DNA of 64,000 nucleotides, taken from the NCBI RefSeq assembly GCF_029873475.1, contig NZ_CP123499.1, forward strand, positions 248,001 through 312,000, given 5' to 3'. Below the pieces are notes generated by a model. The model was not told the DNA's origin and made no database searches. It saw only the letters and a list, made by a program, of their open reading frames with translations. The stretch is from Arsenophonus sp. aPb (GTDB lineage Bacteria; Pseudomonadota; Gammaproteobacteria; Enterobacterales; Enterobacteriaceae). Positions 26,738 through 34,961 of this stretch are shown piece by piece (the first letter of the stretch is position 1; each line of letters begins with the position of its first letter). Position numbers and translations under genes: made by a program.

Positions 26738-29188
26738 ATGGCAAAAGATCCATATAAAGACCGAGAGGCTGAGAAATATCATTCACCAATTGCAAGTCGT
26801 GAATATATCTTAGAGGTATTAGCAAAATTTACTACACCTGTGAGTCGACAGGAAATCGCTCGAATATTAAAGTTAACCAAAGAAGAAGAATTAGAGGCCT
26901 TGCGTCGCCGTTTACGTGCTATGGAACGTGATGGACAATTAGTATTTACTCGTCGTCAATGTTATGCCTTACCTGAACGCCTTGATTTACTCAAGGGTTC
27001 TGTTATTGGTCATCGTGATGGTTTTGGTTTTTTACGCGTAGAAGGGCAGAAAGAAGATTTTTACCTCTCTTTGGAAGAAATGAGAAAAGCGCTGCATGGT
27101 GATGTTGTGCTAGCTCAGCCATTGGGCAAAGATCGGCGTGGACGTACAGAAGTTCGCATTGTTCGAGTGCTTGTTCCACGCAATAATCATATTGTAGGAC
27201 GTTATTTTTTAGAATCTGGCATGGGATATGTAGTTCCTGATGATAGTCGCCTATCTTTTGACATTTTGATCCCTAAAGAACAGGTTAACGGTGCCAGGAT
27301 GGGAAATGTGGTTGTCGTTGAGATGACAACCAGGCCAGCACGCCATACTCAGGCAGTAGGCAATATTGTTGAAGTATTAGGCGAAAGCATGGGTACTAAC
27401 ATGGCGGTAGAGATTGCATTAAGAACCTATGAAATCCCTTATCGTTGGCCGCCACAAGTTGAGAAACAAGTTGCTGATTTATCCGAACAGATCCCTGCTT
27501 CAGCAAAGAAAGGGCGAGTAGATTTATGTCATCTACCTTTAGTCACGATTGATGGTGAAGATGCCCGGGATTTTGATGATGCAGTTTATTGTATGCCAAA
27601 AGAAGACGGTGGTTGGTGCTTGTGGGTCGCAATTGCAGATGTTAGTTATTATGTACGACCACAAACGGCTTTGGATAATGAAGCGGTTAGTCGGGGAAAT
27701 TCAGTCTATTTTCCATCACGGGTGATCCCCATGTTGCCTGAAATTCTTTCTAATGGATTATGTTCATTAAACCCTGAAGTCGAAAGACTTTGCATGGTAT
27801 GTGAAATGCAGTTATCGGCGGAGGGGCAAATTACTTCATCTAAATTCTATGAAGCGGTGATGCGTTCTCATGCCAGATTGACTTATACCAAAGTTTGGAA
27901 AATTTTACAGGGTGATGAACAATTACGTCAACATTATCAAGATCTAGTGCCACATCTAGAACAACTTCATCGATTATATCAAGCGTTAGATAGCGCGCGC
28001 GTGAAACGAGGCGCTATCTCTTTTGAATCTGAAGAAGCAAAATTTATTTTTAATGCAGAAAAACGCATTGAACGGATAGAGCCGGTTGAACGGAATGATG
28101 CGCATAAATTAATTGAAGAATGTATGATTTTAGCCAATATCGCTGCCGCACGTTTTGTTGAGCGGAATAAAGAACCTAGCTTGTACCGTGTCCATGATAG
28201 GCCCAAACAAGAGAGTATTGTAAACTTACGGACGGTATTTAGTGAATTGGGTTTGACATTGCCGGGTGGTATGAAACCTCAGTCGGCTGATTATGCCAAA
28301 ATCATGGACGAAGTCGCCGAACGTCCGGATCATGAATTGCTGCAAACAATGATTTTGCGTTCAATGAAACAGGCTATTTATGATCCTGAAAATAGAGGAC
28401 ATTTTGGCTTAGCATTAAAATCTTATGCTCATTTCACTTCACCGATTCGTCGTTATCCTGATTTAGCCCTACATCGTTCGATTAAATATCTTTTATCTGC
28501 ACTACATGGAAACAATCAACATCGCTCGACGCCAACCGGTGGTTGGCATGCTGATACTAATGAAATGTTGCAATTAGGTGAACGTTGTTCAATGACAGAA
28601 CGGCGGGCTGATGAAGCGACAAGAGATGTTGCTGATTGGTTGAAATGTGATTTTATGCAAGATCAAGTTGGCAATGTATTTACTGGCATTATTACCAGTG
28701 TCACTGGTTTTGGTTTTTTTGTCCGTTTAAAAGATCTTTTTATTGATGGTTTGGTGCATGTCTCTTCACTGAATAATGATTACTATCGCTACGATAATGT
28801 AGGACAACGACTTATTGGTGAGTCTTCGGGTATGGTTTATCGCCTTGGTGATGAAGTTGAAATTAGCGTTGAAGCGGTACATATGGATGAGCGCAAGATC
28901 GATTTCGCGTTGATATCAACTTTACGCAAGGCAAAAAATCCAGGTAAGACAGCAAAAGAAAAAGCCAAAAAGCAATTTAAAAAAGCAATTTCAACTAATG
29001 GCCAGCTAGATCACAGCCAAGACAAAAATTTTGAATCTAATAGTGCATTTGTTAAACCTAATAAGAAAGGCAGCAAGAACGCTAAAAAAGCAGATAAGAA
29101 AGGGAAAAAGGTTTCTGATAAGAGCACAAAAATTACTGCAAAATTGAAAGCAAAAAAGGTGCGCAAAAAAGCACAAAAAAAATCTTAG
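26738..29188 (+). CDS. rnr: Ribonuclease R
   Basis: Processive 3'-5' exoribonuclease degrading structured RNA and involved in RNA quality control and trans-translation. 816 residues (E. coli 813). N-terminal HTH_12 domain (residues about 20-85), cold-shock domains, the RNB catalytic core with TIDGEDARDFDDAVY (Asp ligands of Mg2+), then an S1 domain (VGNVFTGIITSVTGFGFFV) and a very Lys-rich tail of about 75 residues. I place the start at ATG 26738 (GGAGG at 26727-26731, 6 nt away); a GTG one codon earlier is the alternative. Followed by rlmB. Confidence 0.97.
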   Translation: MAKDPYKDREAEKYHSPIASREYILEVLAKFTTPVSRQEIARILKLTKEEELEALRRRLRAMERDGQLVFTRRQCYALPERLDLLKGSVIGHRDGFGFLRVEGQKEDFYLSLEEMRKALHGDVVLAQPLGKDRRGRTEVRIVRVLVPRNNHIVGRYFLESGMGYVVPDDSRLSFDILIPKEQVNGARMGNVVVVEMTTRPARHTQAVGNIVEVLGESMGTNMAVEIALRTYEIPYRWPPQVEKQVADLSEQIPASAKKGRVDLCHLPLVTIDGEDARDFDDAVYCMPKEDGGWCLWVAIADVSYYVRPQTALDNEAVSRGNSVYFPSRVIPMLPEILSNGLCSLNPEVERLCMVCEMQLSAEGQITSSKFYEAVMRSHARLTYTKVWKILQGDEQLRQHYQDLVPHLEQLHRLYQALDSARVKRGAISFESEEAKFIFNAEKRIERIEPVERNDAHKLIEECMILANIAAARFVERNKEPSLYRVHDRPKQESIVNLRTVFSELGLTLPGGMKPQSADYAKIMDEVAERPDHELLQTMILRSMKQAIYDPENRGHFGLALKSYAHFTSPIRRYPDLALHRSIKYLLSALHGNNQHRSTPTGGWHADTNEMLQLGERCSMTERRADEATRDVADWLKCDFMQDQVGNVFTGIITSVTGFGFFVRLKDLFIDGLVHVSSLNNDYYRYDNVGQRLIGESSGMVYRLGDEVEISVEAVHMDERKIDFALISTLRKAKNPGKTAKEKAKKQFKKAISTNGQLDHSQDKNFESNSAFVKPNKKGSKNAKKADKKGKKVSDKSTKITAKLKAKKVRKKAQKKS

Positions 29189-29261
29189 TTATTTTTATTA
29201 ATGTTTTTTCATTGGCAGTGGTTGACTATCTTTAAGAGTTATTTAAGTAATTGATAAATTT

Positions 29262-29999
29262 ATGAGTGAAATTATTTATGGTATTCATGCAGTGCTTGCA
29301 CTGCTGGAACGCGATCCTTCGCGTTTAAAACAAGTTTATATACTCAAAGGGCGTGAAGATAAACGTTTATTGCCGATTATTCATCAGCTTGAAAAATTGG
29401 GGATTATCATCCAGTTAGCTAATCGTCAATGGATGGATAGGCAGACAGAAAACGCTGTTCATCAAGGTATTATTGCCCAGGTAAAACCTGGGCGGCAATA
29501 TCAAGAGAGTGATTTAGATATTATTATTTCTCAGGTGCAATCACCCTTTTTGCTTATATTAGATGGTATTACCGATCCACATAACTTAGGTGCTTGTTTA
29601 CGTAGTGCAGAAGCCGCCGGTATTGATGCGGTTATTGTACCAAAAGATAAATCTGCTCAGCTCAATGCCACCGCTAAGAAAGTTGCCTGTGGCGCAGCAG
29701 AGAGTATGCCATTAATTCGGGTTACCAATCTTGCACGGACGTTACGTCACTTGCAGCAGCAGCATATCTGGATTGTTGGTACCGCAGGTGAAGCCAATCA
29801 TACTTTATATGAGAGTAAATTAACCGGGGCTATTGCATTGGTGATGGGCGCAGAAGGTGAAGGTATGCGTCGATTAACAAGGGAACATTGTGATGAACTG
29901 ATTAGTATTCCAATGGCAGGTGTGGTTTCGTCTCTAAATGTTTCTGTTGCGACGGGTGTTTGTTTGTTTGAAGCAGTACGTCAACGGCGTAGTCAGTGA
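29262..29999 (+). CDS. rlmB: 23S rRNA 2'-O-methyltransferase RlmB
   Basis: SPOUT-class methyltransferase modifying G2251 in the P-loop of 23S rRNA. 245 residues (E. coli 243). N-terminal L30e-like substrate-binding domain, then the trefoil-knot SpoU domain: LDGITDPHNLGACLRSAEAAG, the SAM-binding VMGAEGEGMRRLTREHCD and the C-terminal SLNVSVATGVCLFE. It follows rnr by 73 bp, as in E. coli. Confidence 0.96.
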   Translation: MSEIIYGIHAVLALLERDPSRLKQVYILKGREDKRLLPIIHQLEKLGIIIQLANRQWMDRQTENAVHQGIIAQVKPGRQYQESDLDIIISQVQSPFLLILDGITDPHNLGACLRSAEAAGIDAVIVPKDKSAQLNATAKKVACGAAESMPLIRVTNLARTLRHLQQQHIWIVGTAGEANHTLYESKLTGAIALVMGAEGEGMRRLTREHCDELISIPMAGVVSSLNVSVATGVCLFEAVRQRRSQ

Positions 30000-30080
30000 G
30001 AAAAACGCCAGATCATTGATAATCTTGGCAGATTACCGGCTTCAATTCAATATGCGATAAGTGATGATTTAATCTAATAC

Positions 30081-30109
30081 TTGAGTTTTAACTAAAGGAT
30101 AGGTATAGT
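30081..30109 (+). promoter_or_regulatory. Sigma-70 promoter of rpsF operon
   Basis: TTGAGT (30081-30086), 17-bp spacer, TATAGT (30104-30109), then the G+C-containing discriminator TACGCG. The start would be near 30116, giving a leader of about 94 nt before rpsF. Confidence 0.6.
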
Positions 30110-30148
30110 TACGCGTCAATTTTTCAGCCGCAATTAAATAAGTTCCTT

Positions 30149-30183
30149 GCCTCCATGGGATGCGGTTGACCCTGACAGGAGGC
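30149..30183 (+). promoter_or_regulatory. Candidate S6:S18-responsive leader hairpin of the rpsF operon
   Basis: GCCTCC (30149-30154) pairs with GGAGGC (30178-30183), and within the loop GGG (30157-30159) can pair with CCC (30170-30172) around an ATGCGGTTGA loop. In enterics the rpsF leader binds the S6:S18 complex for autoregulation; location and shape fit, but I have not aligned it to the covariance model. Confidence 0.5.
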
Positions 30184-30209
30184 TGATTAATCCGTAAGGA
30201 GCAAAACTC

Positions 30210-30602
30210 ATGCGTCATTACGAAATCGTTTTTATGGTTCACCCGGACCAGAGCGAGCAAGTTGCAGGTATGATTGAGCGTTATAGTGGTTCTATTACCG
30301 AAGCGCAAGGTCAAATCCATCGCTTGGAAGACTGGGGTCGCCGTCAATTGGCTTATCCAATCAATAAATTGCACAAAGCACACTATGTTCTGATGAATGT
30401 TGAAGCGCCGCAAGAAGTGATTGATGAGTTAGAAACAAACTTCCGCTTCAATGATGCCGTTGTCCGCAGCATGATTATGCGTGTTAAGCATGCGGTTACT
30501 GAAGCTTCTCCAATGGTTAAAGCCAAAGACGATCGTCGCAGTCGTGATTTGGTTGATGAAGACCTGGAAGGAATTGAGGGAGCTGAGGATTCTGAAGAGT
30601 AA
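30210..30602 (+). CDS. rpsF: 30S ribosomal protein S6
   Basis: Primary component of the 30S platform that binds as a heterodimer with S18. 130 residues (E. coli 131-135 depending on glutamylation). MRHYEIVFMVHPDQSEQV opens the ferredoxin-like fold; the Glu-rich tail (DLEGIEGAEDSEE) is present and is the part extended by RimK in E. coli. TAAGGAGC is the Shine-Dalgarno sequence. First gene of rpsF-priB-rpsR-rplI. Confidence 0.97.
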   Translation: MRHYEIVFMVHPDQSEQVAGMIERYSGSITEAQGQIHRLEDWGRRQLAYPINKLHKAHYVLMNVEAPQEVIDELETNFRFNDAVVRSMIMRVKHAVTEASPMVKAKDDRRSRDLVDEDLEGIEGAEDSEE

Positions 30603-30610
30603 TTTTGGTT

Positions 30611-31160
<550 letters not shown>

Positions 31161-31198
31161 TTGGTATAGTCCATTAACGACTTAGAGAGGATAAGGTA

Positions 31199-31648
31199 AT
31201 GGAAATTATTCTACTGGATAAAGTAGCAAACCTGGGTAGCCTGGGTGATCAAGTTGATGTTAAAGCGGGTTATGCGCGTAACTTTTTAGTTCCACAGGGA
31301 AAAGCTGTTCCTGCAACTAAAAAGAATGTTGAATTTTTTGAAGCACGTCGTGCTGAATTAGAAGCTAAATTAGCCGACGTTCTGGACGCTGCAAAAGCGC
31401 GCGCTGAGAAAATTAATTCATTAGCAACAGTAACCATCGCTTCTAAAGCTGGTGATGAAGGTAAACTGTTTGGTTCTATCGGGACTCGTGATATTGCTCA
31501 GGCAGTCACAGCTGCCGGTGTCGAGGTTGCGAAAAGCGAAGTTCGCTTACCAAATGGTGTATTGCGTACTGTTGGTGAACACGAAGTTCATTTCCAAGTG
31601 CATAGTGATGTATTTGCAAAACTGAATGTGAATATTATTGCTGAATAA
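31199..31648 (+). CDS. rplI: 50S ribosomal protein L9
   Basis: 149 residues, the E. coli length. N-terminal rRNA-binding domain (MEIILLDKVANLGSLGDQV, GYARNFLVPQGKA), long connecting helix, C-terminal domain with FGSIGTRDIAQAV. Last gene of the rpsF operon; terminator 28 bp on. Confidence 0.98.
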   Translation: MEIILLDKVANLGSLGDQVDVKAGYARNFLVPQGKAVPATKKNVEFFEARRAELEAKLADVLDAAKARAEKINSLATVTIASKAGDEGKLFGSIGTRDIAQAVTAAGVEVAKSEVRLPNGVLRTVGEHEVHFQVHSDVFAKLNVNIIAE

Positions 31649-31675
31649 TTGCTTTCTGAATTATCAGGCACAAAT

Positions 31676-31703
31676 AAAAACACCAGCCAATGCTGGTGTT
31701 TTT
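31676..31703 (+). terminator. Terminator of the rpsF-rplI operon
   Basis: AAAAACACCAGC (31676-31687) pairs perfectly with GCTGGTGTTTTT (31692-31703) around CAAT; the A and T runs make it potentially bidirectional. Confidence 0.92.
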
Positions 31704-32048
31704 ATTTCTATTTTTGTGGGCTAAATCATCATTGCAATCAATTAATAGTATAAAGTTAATAACTTTACATTAGTATATCTGCTACAGTTAAGGGAATTTC
31801 TGGTTGGTAGTAGATAATTTTAATTCATGAAATTGCCACTGTTCATCAATTATTATTTATAAATATTATTTTTGGAATAAAGTCTATTTTTCAAATTAAA
31901 GTCCGATCTGTCGGTTTTTAGTATTAAAAAATTAATGAATTGATATAAAATTATAATATTATTTTTGACTAAAATTATTTTATACGGTTATTTACCGGTT
32001 TATTTGTGACTGTTATTCTTTATTATTATTTAATAAATAGGTGCTGTT
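31704..32048. other. Gene-free AT-rich interval between rplI and fklB
   Basis: 345 bp with stops in all frames. No hairpin, tRNA or convincing promoter stands out except generally AT-rich DNA ahead of fklB. ytfB, present here on the other strand in E. coli, is absent. Confidence 0.6.
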
Positions 32049-32669
32049 ATGACAGATCAGGCATTTGATTCAATTGAAACTCAGGCAAGTTATGGCATTG
32101 GTCTTCAAGTTGGTCAACAGCTTTTAGAATCAGGTCTGGAAGGCATTCAGCCAGAAGCTTTACTTGCGGGCTTATGTGATGCATTAGATAGTAAAACGCC
32201 AGTTGTTCCTATTCAAGCCTTGCATAGAGCATTACGTGAAATCCATGAACGTGCGGATGCGCAGCGGCGTAAATTCCAGCAAGCGTCGGCAGTTGAAGGA
32301 CAACAGTTTCTGCATAACAACCAGCAACGTGAAGAAGTCAAGACGACAGAATCAGGATTACAATTTAGTATATTAAAACAAGGTGAAGGACCGATCCCGG
32401 CTAAAGCAGATCGGGTTCGTGTGCATTATACTGGTCGATTAATCGATGGTACGATTTTTGATTGTTCAAGGGAACGAGAACAACCAGCAGAATTTCCTGT
32501 TAACGGTGTTATTCCTGGCTGGATTGAAGCGTTGACATTGATGCCTACTGGCTCAAAGTGGGAACTTTATATTCCACATAATTTGGCTTATGGTGAACGT
32601 GGTGCTGGCGCCGCTATTCCGCCTTTTAGCACGCTAATTTTCGAAGTTGAATTACTCGAGATTATATAA
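32049..32669 (+). CDS. fklB: FKBP-type peptidyl-prolyl isomerase FklB (FKBP22)
   Basis: Proline isomerase and chaperone. 206 residues as in E. coli FKBP22. The N-terminal helical dimerisation domain (residues 1-85, FKBP_N) precedes a C-terminal FKBP domain with DRVRVHYTGRLIDGTIFD, FPVNGVIPGW, AYGERG and AIPPFSTLIFEVELL. There is no signal peptide, so it is cytoplasmic or periplasmic by other means; cytoplasmic is likelier. In E. coli cycA and several ytf genes separate it from cysQ; here they are adjacent. Confidence 0.95.
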   Translation: MTDQAFDSIETQASYGIGLQVGQQLLESGLEGIQPEALLAGLCDALDSKTPVVPIQALHRALREIHERADAQRRKFQQASAVEGQQFLHNNQQREEVKTTESGLQFSILKQGEGPIPAKADRVRVHYTGRLIDGTIFDCSREREQPAEFPVNGVIPGWIEALTLMPTGSKWELYIPHNLAYGERGAGAAIPPFSTLIFEVELLEII

Positions 32670-32752
32670 TTAAGTTTTACTTTTCATCGAATTAGTTGGT
32701 TTATAAATAAGCTAATCCAATAAATAATTTATGCCGTTTTCCGAGATATATT

Positions 32753-33493
32753 ATGCTTGAGCAAATATGTGATTTGGCAAAAGAAGCGGGTAGAGCAATT
32801 ATGACTATCTACGAAAGTGGACAACAGCTTTCTGTTAAGCACAAAAAAGATAGCTCACCGGTGACTGAAGCCGATCTCATTGCTCACCAAATTATTAAAA
32901 CTGGATTGGCAAGTATAACACCGCACATTCCACTACTCTCTGAAGAAGCTCCACCGGCTTGGCAAGAGCGTTGTCATTGGGAGTGTTATTGGTTAGTCGA
33001 TCCACTTGACGGAACTAAAGAGTTTATTCAAAGGAATGGTGAATTTACCGTTAACATTGCTTTGATCAAATCGGGTTCTCCTGTTATGGGAATTATTTAT
33101 GCGCCAGCAAAAAATGCGCTTTTTGCTAGTGAGCATGGCAAGGCATGGAAAATAGTGGATGGTGTAAAACAATCACTTCATGTTGCTAATGGGTATCCCC
33201 CGCTGATTATCATTAGCCGCTCTTATCAGGATAAAGAATTGGCCGATTATTTAGCGCAATTGGGGCAGCATGAAGTTATGGTGATGGGCTCTTCATTAAA
33301 ATTCTGCCTCATCGCTGAAGGTAAAGCACAGCTTTATCCGCGATTTGGACCCACTCATATTTGGGATACTGCCGCAGGACATGCGATCGCCCAGGCGGCA
33401 GGTGCTAAAGTGACAGATTGGTATGGTAGAACATTAGACTATTCCCCTAGAGAATCATTTATTAATCCGGGATTTAGAGTGTCAATATTCTGA
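32753..33493 (+). CDS. cysQ: 3'(2'),5'-bisphosphate nucleotidase CysQ
   Basis: Mg2+-dependent, Li+-sensitive phosphatase removing the toxic sulfate-assimilation by-product PAP. 246 residues (E. coli 246). Inositol-monophosphatase fold: Glu in LLSEEAPP, the metal-binding WLVDPLDGTKEF and the C-terminal WDTAAGHAIAQAAG. Membrane-associated in E. coli though without a clear helix here. Convergent with ytfJ, only 8 bp between stops. Confidence 0.96.
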   Translation: MLEQICDLAKEAGRAIMTIYESGQQLSVKHKKDSSPVTEADLIAHQIIKTGLASITPHIPLLSEEAPPAWQERCHWECYWLVDPLDGTKEFIQRNGEFTVNIALIKSGSPVMGIIYAPAKNALFASEHGKAWKIVDGVKQSLHVANGYPPLIIISRSYQDKELADYLAQLGQHEVMVMGSSLKFCLIAEGKAQLYPRFGPTHIWDTAAGHAIAQAAGAKVTDWYGRTLDYSPRESFINPGFRVSIF

Positions 33494-33501
33494 TGGTTTA
33501 A

Positions 33502-34065
33502 TTAATTATTTTTTAATTGTGTTTCAATCAGTTTGATAACTTTGTTTGTCTCTTCAGATGTTAGTGCGCCATCTTTAGCAAATAATACATTACCATTTTT
33601 ATTTAATACGATGATGGTAGAACTCTTGGGTTTTAGCCGCCAGGTTTTTTTAACTACACCATTATTATCAACAATGATTTGAGAAAACGGGAATTCTCGT
33701 TTGCTGTCTTCAATACTACTGCGGACAAAAAAACCGGTTCCAAGGATTGTATCATCAGTATTTATTATTGTCGTTGTCTGATATTTTTTCTGATCAAATT
33801 TCTGTTGTTTAATTGCCTCTATTAATGGTTCATTGAGCTCTTTAGCGGAAAGACGCCCGGCAATATGTAGAATTGTTCTTACTTTGCCAGCAAGTCCTTT
33901 GCTGCTCCAATCTTGATAAATCAGCTTACCATTTTCGTTCAACAGCAGTTCACCTCGATCGGTAACAGTTACAGTAGGCACTGGCTTATTGATTTCGAAT
34001 GTAGCAGTTAAGGCAGAGATAGGGAGAGTTAATAAAATTACTATTGCTATGATCTTTTTTAACAT
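33502..34065 (-). CDS. ytfJ: YtfJ family periplasmic protein
   Basis: 187-residue exported protein of the YtfJ family (E. coli 184), function unknown. A signal peptide covers residues 1-21 (MLKKIIAIVILLTLPISALTA). The rest resembles a thioredoxin-like fold (VRTILHIAGRLSAKELNEPL; GVVKKTWRLKPKSSTIIVLNKNGNVLFAKDG) but has no CXXC pair, so no redox activity is expected. Convergent with cysQ and divergent from the ytfK region, as in E. coli. Confidence 0.9.
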   Translation of the reverse strand: MLKKIIAIVILLTLPISALTATFEINKPVPTVTVTDRGELLLNENGKLIYQDWSSKGLAGKVRTILHIAGRLSAKELNEPLIEAIKQQKFDQKKYQTTTIINTDDTILGTGFFVRSSIEDSKREFPFSQIIVDNNGVVKKTWRLKPKSSTIIVLNKNGNVLFAKDGALTSEETNKVIKLIETQLKNN

Positions 34066-34142
34066 AGTGCTCCTCGTTAATTTTTTCTAAACTGGTTATT
34101 GATGATTGTCATCGTTTATTAGCATAGTCAATCTTAAATATA

Positions 34143-34382
34143 ATGTCTTTACTACAGAGAGCGGCTCTAGCACATACAGCAAAAGTTGTTAAGACATCAA
34201 ATGAAAAATATTGTAATAATTATTCAAAACTATTTAACCAGTTATCATGTTATGTAAAATCGTTAAATCTTATTGGAAAAGGAGAACTAAAGCTTGTAAC
34301 GAGAGTCTATGACTATAAAATGTGTCATGAATCACATTTTTGTGACTTCAAGATCAACAAAGGGGAGGAAAAAGTTGAATGA
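34143..34382 (+). CDS. Doubtful small ORF overlapping ytfK start
   Basis: 79-codon open frame ending in an ATGA overlap with ytfK. It lacks a Shine-Dalgarno sequence before its ATG, resembles no family I know, and its last 60 bp contain a CRP-like palindrome that would be a regulatory site for ytfK. The overlap suggests translational coupling if expressed, but a chance ORF in the ytfJ-ytfK regulatory region is more likely. Confidence 0.2.
   Translation: MSLLQRAALAHTAKVVKTSNEKYCNNYSKLFNQLSCYVKSLNLIGKGELKLVTRVYDYKMCHESHFCDFKINKGEEKVE
34317..34340 (+). promoter_or_regulatory. Near-consensus CRP-type binding site upstream of ytfK
   Basis: AAAATGTG (34317-34324) and CACATTTT (34333-34340) are perfect inverted arms spaced by 8 bp. 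The core TGTGT-N6-TCACA matches the CRP consensus TGTGA-N6-TCACA at 9 of 10 positions and also the outer AAA/TTT. Centre is about 50 bp before the ytfK ATG. Alternatively the arms form a weak transcript hairpin. Confidence 0.5.
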
Positions 34383-34585
34383 AGATTTTTCACCGTTATA
34401 ACCCACTGAAGATTGCGCGTTACGTTAAAATATTATTTCGTGGTCGATTGTATATCAAAGATATGGGAGTATTTGAATTTGACAAAGGAAAGATATTACC
34501 CCCTAGAATTAAAGATAAGCGGCATTTCAACATAATGAATGAAATTAATAAAGAAGTCCTTATCCTCCAGACAGAAATAGGTTAA
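34379..34585 (+). CDS. ytfK: YtfK, regulator of (p)ppGpp synthetase SpoT
   Basis: 68-residue basic protein matching E. coli YtfK over its whole length (RYNPLKIARYVKILFRG; LYIKDMGVFEFDKGKIL; C-terminal QTEIG). E. coli YtfK stimulates (p)ppGpp accumulation through SpoT during phosphate or fatty-acid starvation. GGGAGG at about 34364 is a strong Shine-Dalgarno sequence. In E. coli it is followed by ytfL and msrA; here those are missing and an M13 peptidase follows instead. Confidence 0.93.
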   Translation: MKIFHRYNPLKIARYVKILFRGRLYIKDMGVFEFDKGKILPPRIKDKRHFNIMNEINKEVLILQTEIG

Positions 34586-34601
34586 CTCGTCTGATAAGTG
34601 G

Positions 34602-34624
34602 TGCGCCACATCCTCAGTGGCGCA
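34602..34624 (+). terminator. Hairpin after ytfK
   Basis: TGCGCCAC (34602-34609) and GTGGCGCA (34617-34624), 8-bp GC-rich stem, 7-nt loop, 16 bp after the ytfK stop. There is no T-tract, so it may terminate only partly or act as an mRNA 3' stabiliser. Confidence 0.6.
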
Positions 34625-34961
34625 AATAAAATATTAATTAATCATGACATAACGGTTTTAATACATAAGTTTTGCTTCAGAACAGATTAGCAAAAAGTAT
34701 TTTACCATTCCTCATTCTACTCGCTTCATGTTAGATTGGATGTTTAGCAACCGCATTTTATTTTGTGGCTGGCATTTGATAATTTGGTTTTGGCTATGCA
34801 AACAGCGATGTTTTGATTGCGATAAAGATTATAATTTTGAAGAAAATTAAATTTATATGTACATTTTTGTTAAAAGATTGAAGTAGTATAGATAACTTAT
34901 CAGCTTATCAACACTAGTTGATGGAACATATCAATCTCAAAGAAGAGAAAGGTTTTCTCCT
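34625..34961. other. Gene-free interval before the M13 peptidase
   Basis: 337 bp without a credible ORF. It contains AT-rich stretches that may hold the promoter of the peptidase gene. I see no repeat or mobile-element end that would mark insertion of the peptidase/nitrilase pair. Confidence 0.5.

Noticed and set aside
30069..30413. 114-codon open frame on the minus strand before rpsF
   Set aside because: Covers the rpsF promoter, leader and start antisense; no homologue recognised.
34317..34340. Pho box upstream of ytfK, as in E. coli
   Set aside because: Only the first half resembles the CTGTCAT repeat; the second repeat is absent, and the CRP reading fits far better.
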